Shown here one piece after another: positions 1 through 6,375 of a stretch of DNA of 14,637 nucleotides. This DNA comes from JAVBMU01 sp031551755 (GTDB taxonomy: Bacteria > Actinomycetota > Actinomycetes > Actinomycetales > Cellulomonadaceae), in contig JAVBNE010000106.1 of assembly GCA_031551755.1 (NCBI GenBank), positions 1-14,637 on the forward strand, given 5' to 3'. Under the pieces are notes generated by a model that saw nothing but the letters and a program-made list of their open reading frames with translations, made no database searches and had not been told where the DNA came from. The position numbers and the translations under genes are program-made. How positions within the stretch are numbered: position 1 is the stretch's first letter; every line of letters begins with the position of its first letter.

Positions 1-2
1 GT

Positions 3-218
3 TTATTGCACAACAATACCGAAGTCGTAAAAACCAATCTGCTTGATTTTCCCTATACCTTCGAGCAAATTATTGCGCACATTTCCAAATTTATCACATT
101 GAAAATCGGCGATTATATTTACATCGATGTGCCGGCGCCGGTCGTTTCGTTGAAAATCGGCGATGAATTGACAGCTTTTTTAGGAGAAAAAGAAATGTTG
201 AAAATGGCGGTTAAGTGA
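3..218 (+). CDS. Fumarylacetoacetate hydrolase family protein, C-terminal end (5' truncated by window edge)
   Basis: The frame is open from the first bases of the window and ends at TGA 216-218, so only about 71 C-terminal residues are visible and the start lies to the left. The segment IIAHISKFITLKIGDYIY followed by LKIGDELTAFLGEKEML matches the end of the FAH fold in small Bacteroidetes FAH-family hydrolases, where the order is an 'ISxFxTLKxGD' helix and strand, a TGTPAGVG-like turn, then 'xxGDxLxxxL'. These enzymes act on acyl-pyruvate or 2-oxo-dienoate type substrates in the cytoplasm. The usual TGTPAGVG turn is here IDVPAPVV, which is unusually divergent, so activity cannot be assumed. 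A likely terminator follows at 313-363. The family call rests on pattern recognition of a fragment. Confidence 0.7.
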   Translation, partial: LLHNNTEVVKTNLLDFPYTFEQIIAHISKFITLKIGDYIYIDVPAPVVSLKIGDELTAFLGEKEMLKMAVK

Positions 219-312
219 CTGCCCTGTCGTAGTCCCGCAGGGCGGGAAAGCAATCTTTTCTGGAATACAGATTATTTTTCCATGGCATGAAACTGAGTCC
301 GTTGTGATCCGG

Positions 313-363
313 AAAAAGGACGGGAGCTTTCGACAAAAAGTTCTCGTCCTTTTTATTTTTTTC
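313..363 (+). terminator. Probable rho-independent terminator after the FAH gene
   Basis: A 17-bp stem (AAAAAGGACGGGAGCTT pairing with AAGTTCTCGTCCTTTTT, two pairs being G-U in RNA) encloses an 8-nt loop at 330-337 and runs into a T-rich tract ending near 363. It lies about 95 bp after the FAH stop codon. The A-tract on the left could let it work from the other side too, but the T run favours the plus strand. Confidence 0.7.
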
Positions 364-442
364 GAATAATCCGAAACCTCCTGCCGGATTTACTTGCTCG
401 TTTTCGATATCGCTCTCACCCCTAAATTTCGACCTTTCCATA

Positions 443-596
443 TGAGGCTGTTCATAAAATTATTTTTAACCACTAAGAGCACTAAATACACACAAAGGTT
501 ACAAGAAAAAGTCTGTGGTTTTCAAAATTTTGTATTTTGGTAAAAATCCTTAGTGTACTTTGTGGTAAATATTTTTTGTTTTTTTGAACAGCCTCA
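443..596. repeat. MITE-like imperfect inverted repeat, about 154 bp
   Basis: The ends are perfect 11-bp inverted copies, TGAGGCTGTTC at 443-453 and GAACAGCCTCA at 586-596. The arms stay similar for about 50 bp: the left arm has ACCACTAAGAGCACTAA and the inverted right arm has ACCACAAAGTACACTAA. No reading frame or transposase is inside. The structure (transposon-like tips, short AT-rich palindromic body, intergenic position) fits a miniature inverted-repeat element or a dispersed intergenic repeat. I see no clear target-site duplication. It lies 37 bp past the 3' end of the convergent lipoprotein gene and could also serve as a transcription end for it. Confidence 0.65.
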
Positions 597-633
597 ATTC
601 AAGGGTAAGCCTTTTTTGTTGTGTGTGTTTAGC

Positions 634-2370
634 TTATGGGTTTACAATTATGCCAAACATTAATATAGCTGTTAACGGAGGTACTTCGTAATGGTGCAAT
701 TGTCCATTGATGGAGTAGCTGACTTTTATATGATATTTTCTTGTTTCATATGTGACTCCGTTTTTCACAAATCGCCCTAAGTTGTCAAAGGTTGCCGATG
801 CTGAGACATATTTGATTTCGTCATATTTCATCAATATTGTTGGAATCCCCGGTTTTTGATATGACGGATAATCTCTTCCAACTAAGAAATACATTGGCGA
901 ACCCAATTCAAAATGAGCCACCTTAAGCTTCAGGCTGCCCCATATTTGCCAACACCATGTTTTAACAAAGTAGTCCTGCATAACATAGCGTCCCGAATAT
1001 GCTCCCAAAGGAATTGTTTCTTCCACCGTTGGAGAAAATTCCATATCGCCATATGACATGAAAGATACAGTATCTCTCCAAAATGCCGGGTTTATGGCAA
1101 AACTATGCCCGATTTTTGTCTGTATTCTCTCCTCGATGGAGCCGTTTTGATAGCGGTGCACCAAAGTGAAAGAGGTTAGAGAGCTGTCTTTATCCAAGGT
1201 TTGGATTTGGTGGTCCTTATCTTCCCGGCTTAAGAGTTCTCCGAGCGGATAAGTTTGTTTAACGGGTATGCTTATCTCTTGGGGCTGGTTGTTGAACGCT
1301 GCCGTGAAGATAAGATTCACCGTTTTAACAAAGTCGGTTCCGACTACCTCGGTTTTGATGCTGTCGGCCTTTTTATAAGTCAGCGTATATTTCGGGGAGG
1401 AAAGGTTTAAGTTCTTTTCTCCGGCGGTATATTTTAACTCATAGGCCGGTGCAGTGATTTCAAAACTATGGCTGCCAAGTGTGACCGTAAACTTCTGCAC
1501 TTTCTCCGTCTTTGAGACTGCACCGGTTATCAGCTGCGCTGCGCTTTGGCCGGGCGCTGCCGATTTGGCAATGGTGCTTTCTGCAATGCTCGGAGCCGGA
1601 AGCGATATGCCGGCAAAAGCTATCGGAGCGCTCGGTTTGGTTAAGCTATAATCCAAGTCAAGGCTTTGATTATCGTTTAACTTATCGCCGTTGCCGAAGC
1701 TCTGTTCAATTACATATGAAAGCTTATACAGACTGCCGCTTAAAAGAGCGATGTTTAAGCTCTTTTCCGAAACGCCGGTTAAGGGTGCCGGAATTAAGGT
1801 TACATCAATGTCCTTGTTAAGCGCGGTTTCCGAGTTTTGAGCTGTAAAGCGGATTTTGTTGGTGGTTCCTGATACAGGGCCAACGTATTTTACGCTTAAA
1901 AAGCCTTTTTGCGGAATTTTAACATCAAAGCCTTCGATTTTTACCGAAGCAATGCTGTCGCGCTCTATGGCAATGTTTACCTTATAGTCGGTGCCGAAAG
2001 CAAACTCGTAGGCTTGCTTTGTCTTGTTTGATGCAAAGGTTTTTTGCACGGACACCGTCGGTTGTTCACTTTTAACATAGGCGTTCTCTACACTGGCCGG
2101 AGCGGTTATGGTGGTGGAAAACGAGACGTCGGCCGTTTTTGGTTCGGTCGATTTATCGTCAAAAGTCACCGTGCCTTTAACCGTATAATCCTGTTTATAG
2201 CCGCCGGCAATGTCGGTCTTGGATTTGTAATCCATGGACGCAAAGGCTGCGCTTTGGGCTTTTTTGTCAGGAGTTGGCGGAGTGTCGGGTTCGTCGCCGT
2301 CGCATGATGCGGATAAGAAAATAATACACGTTAAGCTTAAGAGGTAAGCCAATAATTTTTTTGTTTTCAT
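634..2370 (-). CDS. Large secreted lipoprotein of unknown function, probably surface-exposed
   Basis: The 578-residue product begins with a clear SPII signal: a lysine-rich start, a hydrophobic stretch (LLAYLLSLTCIIFL) and a lipobox SASC with the modified Cys at about residue 23. The residues after Cys (DGDEPDTPP) are acidic and proline-rich, like the export signals that send Bacteroidetes lipoproteins to the outer face of the outer membrane. The rest is a long Ser/Thr/Lys-rich, strand-forming sequence with several similar stretches (for example 'FTVTLGSHSFEITAPAYELKYT' style segments), suggesting repeated beta-sandwich domains. No catalytic motif is recognisable. It is a lone gene, transcribed away from the integrase, and its start ATG at 2368-2370 is fixed by the signal peptide. 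A possible promoter box lies 33-40 bp upstream. I do not recognise a named family; adhesin-like or structural surface roles are guesses. Confidence 0.8.
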   Translation of the reverse strand: MKTKKLLAYLLSLTCIIFLSASCDGDEPDTPPTPDKKAQSAAFASMDYKSKTDIAGGYKQDYTVKGTVTFDDKSTEPKTADVSFSTTITAPASVENAYVKSEQPTVSVQKTFASNKTKQAYEFAFGTDYKVNIAIERDSIASVKIEGFDVKIPQKGFLSVKYVGPVSGTTNKIRFTAQNSETALNKDIDVTLIPAPLTGVSEKSLNIALLSGSLYKLSYVIEQSFGNGDKLNDNQSLDLDYSLTKPSAPIAFAGISLPAPSIAESTIAKSAAPGQSAAQLITGAVSKTEKVQKFTVTLGSHSFEITAPAYELKYTAGEKNLNLSSPKYTLTYKKADSIKTEVVGTDFVKTVNLIFTAAFNNQPQEISIPVKQTYPLGELLSREDKDHQIQTLDKDSSLTSFTLVHRYQNGSIEERIQTKIGHSFAINPAFWRDTVSFMSYGDMEFSPTVEETIPLGAYSGRYVMQDYFVKTWCWQIWGSLKLKVAHFELGSPMYFLVGRDYPSYQKPGIPTILMKYDEIKYVSASATFDNLGRFVKNGVTYETRKYHIKVSYSINGQLHHYEVPPLTAILMFGIIVNP

Positions 2371-2402
2371 AAAATAATAATTAAATTTCAGATTGTTAGA
2401 TA

Positions 2403-2410
2403 CAAAAATA
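2403..2410 (-). promoter_or_regulatory. Possible -7 box for the lipoprotein gene
   Basis: Read on the minus strand this is TATTTTTG, a full match to the Bacteroidetes -7 consensus TAnnTTTG, 33 bp before the lipoprotein ATG. No convincing TTG is found at the -33 distance, so support is partial. Confidence 0.35.
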
Positions 2411-2475
2411 TAGATACTTTTTAATAATTCGCTAAGAATTTTCGTAGATATTAAGGTTATAGCTTAAAATAAAAA

Positions 2476-2623
2476 ACGTGGGACATTACTTTTTATTTGT
2501 TTTCGAGGTTCTAGAATACCTTGCAGCCAAATAACGAGTAAAACCCACGTCGTTGAACGTGAGCGTTTACGCTTTACTCTTGGCTGTTTTGAAAGTTTCT
2601 ATATTTCGAAAACAAGAATAAAA
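2476..2623. repeat. Nested inverted repeats upstream of the integrase
   Basis: Several inverted pairs are stacked around one centre: TTGTTTTCGA 2497-2506 with TCGAAAACAA 2606-2615 (extending as ATT-rich arms to 2491 and 2623), CAGCCAA 2524-2530 with TTGGCTG 2580-2586, GAGTAAA 2536-2542 with TTTACTC 2573-2579, and a small hairpin AGCGT-TT-ACGCT at 2562-2573. A further pair, ACGTGGG 2476-2482 and CCCACGT 2544-2550, crosses the main fold and would form an alternative structure. The segment has no reading frame. It accounts for much of the 416-bp gene-free stretch 2371-2786. It could be a recombination site, a small palindromic mobile repeat or a structured RNA; nothing in the sequence decides which. 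Confidence 0.55.
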
Positions 2624-2731
2624 GCTAACGCATTTTACACCAAAATTCCCAAAATTTACTTTTAGTACATAAATTATTAATTGTCAATGAATAAACACTT
2701 ATAATAAATCTAACAATTTACCGATATTTCA

Positions 2732-2761
2732 TTGTTTTTACCGAAAAATACTGTATCTTTG
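2732..2761 (+). promoter_or_regulatory. Integrase promoter
   Basis: A -33 TTG at 2732-2734 and a -7 TATCTTTG at 2754-2761, separated by 19 bp, match the Bacteroidetes consensus. The ATG at 2787 follows 25 bp later with no Shine-Dalgarno sequence. The 10-mer GTATCTTTGC at 2753-2762 also fits the GTANNTTTGC core of CTnDOT-type attachment sites, but the two consensus sequences overlap heavily. Confidence 0.65.
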
Positions 2762-2786
2762 CAAGAGATTTGCAAGATAAAAAACA

Positions 2787-3929
2787 ATGAAAACGCCAAC
2801 ATTCAAAACAAAATGCACCGTAAGGCTGCAAAAATCATTGACCAGTGAACGCGACTTTTATTTATTTGTGGAGGCTTATCCTGTTTTTGAAAACGACAGT
2901 ACAAAGCCCAAACGTAAAGCCACTTTTTTAAACCGGGTTGTCAGTTCCGTAATTTGGGACACCAAGAAAAACACACGCGGCGGCAACCACCAGCCCAAGC
3001 GTAATGTCGAGGGCGTAATACAATGCCGAAGCAAGCACGACCAACAAAGCGCGTTGTTTGCCGCCCAAGTCTGTGCGGCGATGCAAGACGAATACAACAA
3101 AAAAGCCCTTTTCCCCGAACAGTACAAAGAACAGCAGGAACAATACGCCCGTGAGCAAATCCAAGTACTGCCCTACATTCAGGAAGTAATCAAAAAAAGG
3201 CAGGCAACACTAACGAGTGGTACCATGCTCGTATGGGGTAATTTCCTGAACAAATATCAAAAGTTTGAGGGTAAAGACAGGCTGAATTTCGGACAGATGA
3301 ACAAAGCAAAAATCGAAGAATTTACCGCGTTTATTGCAAACTACAAAAGCAGAAAAGGAGAAAAACTCGCCGCCAACTCTCAAAGGGTAATAATCAGATG
3401 TTTTCAAGCCGTATTAAATGAGGCATGGAAAGACGAGATAATCACTTTCAACCCCAATCATTCTATAGAAATCCCCAAGGGCGACCAAAAGCAAAAACAG
3501 TTTCTTACCCTGCCCGAATTACAAGCACTCAATAATACAAGCTGCACCAACGATACCGTAAAAAGAATATCCCTGTTTTCCGCACTCACAGGTTTGCGGC
3601 ATTCCGATTGCATAAATCTGCGCTGGGAAAACATTACCGGCGAAAAAAGTCCAAGCATAAAATTTATCCAGCAAAAAACAAAAGGCGCCGTATATATGCC
3701 CATTTCGGCAGAGGCTTTAGCATTGTGTGGGCAACGGAAAAACAATAACGATACAGTTTTTGAGGGAGTGAATAATTCGCATGCCTGCAATAAAATCATA
3801 GCAGAATGGGTAAAAAAGGCAGGCATTACAAAAGAAATCACGTTCCATTTAAGAAGACATAGTATTTTGTCTTTGGGGCTGGGAAACAGGAAGTTGCAAA
3901 AGCAAAATTCTTGGCAGGTAACGATTTAG
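2787..3929 (+). pseudogene. Tyrosine recombinase / integrase, C-terminus lost (probably inactive)
   Basis: The 380-residue product has the layout of Bacteroidetes phage-type integrases: an N-terminal arm-binding domain (about 1-115), a SAM-like core-binding domain (about 125-225) and the start of the catalytic domain. Visible catalytic residues are Arg271 in TGLRHSD, Lys297 in QQKTKG, and the box-II start His354-x-x-Arg357 in FHLRRHS. After about residue 365 the homology stops. The usual 'LGH' and the Tyr nucleophile of '..TTQIYAK' are absent, and the frame ends in LQKQNSWQVTI. In another frame the bases 3880-3930 read QEVAKAKFLAGNDLETS and then stop. This loosely resembles the missing 'EVSKLLGH..IETT' stretch, so a frameshift plus truncation is likely. 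The promoter and start are intact. Without the Tyr it should not catalyse strand exchange, although it could still bind DNA. Confidence 0.75.
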
Positions 3930-3948
3930 AAACGAGCTAACCTCGTTT
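3930..3948. terminator. Small hairpin after the integrase
   Basis: AAACGAG (3930-3936) and CTCGTTT (3942-3948) form a 7-bp perfect stem with a 5-nt loop directly after the integrase stop codon. The following ATTTGT is only weakly T-rich, so terminator function is possible but not certain, and the hairpin is symmetrical enough to work from either strand. Confidence 0.4.
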
Positions 3949-3994
3949 ATTTGTATCATTTGTCACAATACACACAAAGAACGTCTTTCAACTG

Positions 3995-4024
3995 CAAAGA
4001 TACAAAAATGTATCTGAATCCCAA
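3995..4024 (-). promoter_or_regulatory. Orphan minus-strand promoter consensus
   Basis: On the minus strand, TTG (4024-4022) and TATCTTTG (4002-3995) stand 19 bp apart, a full Bacteroidetes-type promoter. It points back into the 3' end of the integrase. Downstream there is only a 37-codon open frame beginning near 3959, antisense to the integrase and like no family I know. This may be the relic of a lost gene, or a source of antisense RNA. The 10-mer GTATCTTTGC here is an inverted copy of the one at 2753-2762. Confidence 0.4.
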
Positions 4025-4154
4025 TATTTCCACTCTGTTTTTTCCACTCTGAATTTTGGCTGATTTTCTTCGTCTGCATATTGCCGATAGATTCGGCTCG
4101 TTCAAATTCACTCCTTCTTTTCCGGCATATTCGGAAAACAATAATATATATGGA

Positions 4155-4387
4155 TTAGAATAAAAAAAGCGATTTATGCCGTTTTGATATATAGACGTAA
4201 TGTTCACCGAACGTCTTGTCACTAAAACTGTGACAGGTATATCGAAGATCGTAATGCTGTTGTTCGACAGAAGCGCCATTGCCGACAGTATCTCGATGTA
4301 GAGATCGAGAAAGGAGTAACCCAACTCCTCCTCGCGCAAATCCTGTACATTTATTCGGCGGACGTATTCCTCTTCAAGATTGGTCAT
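4155..4387 (-). pseudogene. Frameshifted N-terminal remnant of a PAS/LuxR-type regulator
   Basis: From ATG 4387-4385 the frame reads MTNLEEEYVRRINVQ and continues to SITIFD. Over these 49 residues it aligns without a gap to the first 49 of the intact regulator at 6376 (MSDLEKIYNDILDSL to SITIYD), with 16 identities including the ends M..LE..Y and SITI-D. The similarity then moves to another frame: bases 4214-4158 read TFGEHYVYISKRHKSLFLF, resembling TFRREHVFASLRHEEMFGF of the intact protein, and a TAA follows at 4157-4155. The rest of the PAS domain and the whole helix-turn-helix are missing. The original open frame simply runs on to 3956 without further similarity. The remnant faces away from the SDR operon, and its start codon is 4 bp from the operator at 4391-4404. 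It is probably the dead, once-divergent regulator of that operon. Confidence 0.6.
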
Positions 4388-4390
4388 CAT

Positions 4391-4436
4391 ACTGATCATT
4401 CAGTATTGCACCTGTCTAAAACAAGCCATTCCTTTG
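4391..4436 (+). promoter_or_regulatory. Promoter of the SDR operon with ACTGA-N4-TCAGT operator
   Basis: The palindrome ACTGA-TCAT-TCAGT (4391-4404) runs straight into ATTGCA, giving a -33 TTG at 4406-4408. The -7 element TTCCTTTG (4429-4436) follows after exactly 20 bp, and the ATG of the first SDR gene is 18 bp further on. The same layout occurs at 6307-6352 and 10757-10802, so a common regulator is inferred, most simply the LuxR-type protein encoded at 6376. Confidence 0.7.
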
Positions 4437-4454
4437 CAAAGTAAAAACATAGTT

Positions 4455-5267
4455 ATGAGCGCGGCAAAAAAATATGCAGTCATTACGGGTGCAAGCACGG
4501 GGTTGGGGTGCTGCTTCGCCCTGGAGTTAGCTTCCCGGGGTATAGACACCATCCTCGTGTCTCTGCCCGGTGAGGGTTTGGAGCGTACGGCTGCCATGGT
4601 GCGGACATATGGTGCGGAAAGTCATATTTATGAAACGGACATCACGCGTAAGGAGAACATTCTGGAAATGTGCCGCTGGATCAACGACCGTTTCGAGGTG
4701 TTCATGCTCATCAACAACGCCGGTCTGGGCGGCACACGCAGCTTTGCGGAGTGCCCTGTGGAGTACCTTGATAAGATCATCCAACTCAACATCACCGCTT
4801 CGACGATGATGACCCACCAACTGTTGCCCAACCTGATGCGGCAGCAGAAGGCATACGTACTCAACGTGTCGAGCATGGCCTCATTCAGCCCCATCGGTTA
4901 TAAAACGGTTTACCCTGCTTCGAAGCGGTTCATACAACATTTTTCTCGGGGACTGTATCAGGAATTGAAGCACACGAATGTTTTTGTAAGTGTGGTTCAC
5001 CCCGGCCCGATGAAGACCAACAGCGACGTAACGCGCCGCATCGAGCGTCAGGGCGTTTTCGGTAAATTGGGTTTGCTCTCGCCCGAGGCGGTGGCGCGTA
5101 TAAGTATAACGCAACTATTGAAACGCGACACGCTCATCCTGCCCGGATGGGCCAACAACCTGAACTGGCTGTTGATGACGTTGGTTCCCATTTGGATACG
5201 GCTGCCGCTGATGTCGAGGGTCGTAGCCCGCGAATTAAATTGGAAAACAACTAAAAATTATGAATAA
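4455..5267 (+). CDS. Classical short-chain dehydrogenase/reductase (SDR)
   Basis: A 270-residue classical SDR, a cytoplasmic NAD(P)(H)-dependent oxidoreductase. The Rossmann motif TGASTGLG is at 11-18, NNAG at 87-90, Asn112 (QLNIT) fits the structural/catalytic Asn, Ser139/140 is in NVSS, and the Tyr153-x3-Lys157 pair is in YPASK, followed by the PGP turn at 183-185. All catalytic residues are present, so it should be active. The substrate cannot be read; the subgroup resembles DltE-like or keto-acyl/steroid-type SDRs. The start at 4455 is preferred because an upstream extension of the frame would begin before the promoter at 4406-4436. The gene overlaps the next SDR gene by 8 bp, so the two are co-translated and probably act in sequence. 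G+C is visibly higher than in the genes on either side, which suggests separate acquisition. Confidence 0.88.
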   Translation: MSAAKKYAVITGASTGLGCCFALELASRGIDTILVSLPGEGLERTAAMVRTYGAESHIYETDITRKENILEMCRWINDRFEVFMLINNAGLGGTRSFAECPVEYLDKIIQLNITASTMMTHQLLPNLMRQQKAYVLNVSSMASFSPIGYKTVYPASKRFIQHFSRGLYQELKHTNVFVSVVHPGPMKTNSDVTRRIERQGVFGKLGLLSPEAVARISITQLLKRDTLILPGWANNLNWLLMTLVPIWIRLPLMSRVVARELNWKTTKNYE

Positions 5268-6288
5268 TGCTGATATTGTTGGTGCTCATCCTTTGGTGCT
5301 TATCACGGGCGCGAATTCTCTGCTGGGAACGCATGTTGTCCTGGCCATTACTGGGCGTGGTTATCCGGTCAGGGCTCTCGTGCGTCGGCGTGGCAGTTTC
5401 TCTCTGGAGCCGCATCCGGGCATCGAGGTCGTAGAAGGCGACTTTACTGACGAGGGCTCGCTGCCGGGTATTTTGACGGGTTGCGGGGCTGTGATCCACG
5501 TGGCGGCTTGCACAGGACAGGGCTTGTCGCGTTACGAAGAATACCACCGCGTAAATGTGGAGGCCACACGGAAGTTGCTCGCCGCCTCGAAGCGGCACGG
5601 CGTAAAAAAGTTCGTGTATGTCAGCACGGCCAATTGCTTCGGCTTTGGTTCCGAAGCCGATCCGGGCGATGAAACCAGACCTGCTTGTCACCCTTTTACT
5701 GATTCATACTACGCCCGCAGTAAGCAGCAGGCTCAGCGACTTGCGTTGGATTTCAGCCACAGCGGGAAAATGCAGGTGGTGGTGGTCAATCCTACTTTCA
5801 TGTTAGGCCCCTACGGTTCCCGTTCGGGTTCGAACCGTATTGTACTGATGGGCTGCGGCAAGGTAGTCTTCTGTCCGCCAGGGGGTAAAAATTTTGTCCA
5901 TGCAAACGATGTTGCCGATGGGGTAGTGCGTGCCTTAGCGCGGGGTGTTGCCGGTGAAGCCTACCTGTTGTGTGGGGAAAACCTCTCCTATACCGGTTTT
6001 TTTCACCGGATGCGGACAGTGACAGGTAGCCGGCCGCTGTGCGTCACTGTCCCGCGGTTCGTCTTACTTGGCGCTGGCCTGTTTGGCAACCTGTTGCGCA
6101 CCTTGGGTGTGGCAAACAACTTCACGCTGGCCAATATGCGAATCCTATGCGTAAATAATTACTACTCGGGCAGCAAGGCAACCACTGAACTCGGCTTCTC
6201 TGCCCGACCCATCGAACACGCCATCGCCGATACGCTGCAATGGTTCGGCGGGGTATATGACGCTATCAACGCTCAAAAAAAAATATAG
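5260..6288 (+). CDS. NAD-dependent epimerase/dehydratase (extended SDR, dihydroflavonol-reductase/3-beta-HSD-like)
   Basis: A 342-residue extended SDR. The nucleotide-binding loop TGANSLLG is at 16-23 (Ser where the family usually has the second Gly). 'GDFTDEGSL' (about 60-68) is the typical Asp after the third strand, and VIHVAA is at 78-83. VSTAN (121-125) holds the catalytic Ser/Thr and Tyr151-x3-Lys155 is in YYARSK. 'KNFVHANDVADGVVRAL' is the conserved mid-domain segment of dihydroflavonol-4-reductase and 3-beta-hydroxysteroid dehydrogenase relatives. The expected role is reduction or oxidation of a ketone/alcohol on a lipid-like or cyclic substrate, which is an inference from the subgroup only. 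Its ATG lies inside the last codons of the preceding SDR gene (8-bp overlap), showing an operon. It shares the raised G+C. No terminator is visible before the next promoter, so some read-through into the regulator is possible. Confidence 0.85.
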   Translation: MNNADIVGAHPLVLITGANSLLGTHVVLAITGRGYPVRALVRRRGSFSLEPHPGIEVVEGDFTDEGSLPGILTGCGAVIHVAACTGQGLSRYEEYHRVNVEATRKLLAASKRHGVKKFVYVSTANCFGFGSEADPGDETRPACHPFTDSYYARSKQQAQRLALDFSHSGKMQVVVVNPTFMLGPYGSRSGSNRIVLMGCGKVVFCPPGGKNFVHANDVADGVVRALARGVAGEAYLLCGENLSYTGFFHRMRTVTGSRPLCVTVPRFVLLGAGLFGNLLRTLGVANNFTLANMRILCVNNYYSGSKATTELGFSARPIEHAIADTLQWFGGVYDAINAQKKI

Positions 6289-6306
6289 CTATGCTGATTT
6301 TCAACT

Positions 6307-6352
6307 ACTGAATAATCAGTATTGCATGAGTCAAATGACCTGCTTACCTTTG
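6307..6352 (+). promoter_or_regulatory. Promoter of the regulator operon with ACTGA-N4-TCAGT operator
   Basis: The palindrome ACTGA-ATAA-TCAGT (6307-6320) is followed directly by ATTGCA with the -33 TTG at 6322-6324. Twenty bp later comes the perfect -7 box TACCTTTG (6345-6352). The regulator ATG lies 23 bp beyond. Because this promoter drives the LuxR-type gene itself, the shared operator implies autoregulation. The -33 overlap fits either an activator contacting RNA polymerase or a repressor. Confidence 0.75.
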
Positions 6353-6375
6353 CATATAATATAAAATATAAGGGT

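Noticed and set aside
211..441. Minus-strand 76-codon open frame
   Set aside because: It spans the terminator hairpin at 313-363, has no promoter match and looks like no protein family; judged non-coding.
3850..3959. 37-codon minus-strand frame after the orphan promoter
   Set aside because: Antisense to the integrase 3' end with no recognisable family; more likely a shadow than a gene.
3956..4154. Continuation of the minus-strand frame beyond the regulator remnant
   Set aside because: Open by chance; after the frameshift point it has no similarity to the PAS domain or to any family I know.
4380..4454. Upstream extension of the first SDR gene
   Set aside because: The extension covers the operator and promoter, and the SDR fold begins normally at MSAAKKYAVITGAS from 4455.
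6344..6353. CTnDOT-like attachment core at the regulator promoter (TTACCTTTGC)
   Set aside because: It only partly fits GTANNTTTGC and is fully explained as the -7 promoter box.
6322..6375. Upstream TTG extension of the regulator gene
   Set aside because: It would start inside the -33/-7 promoter and adds residues that do not match the N-terminus shared with the remnant at 4387.
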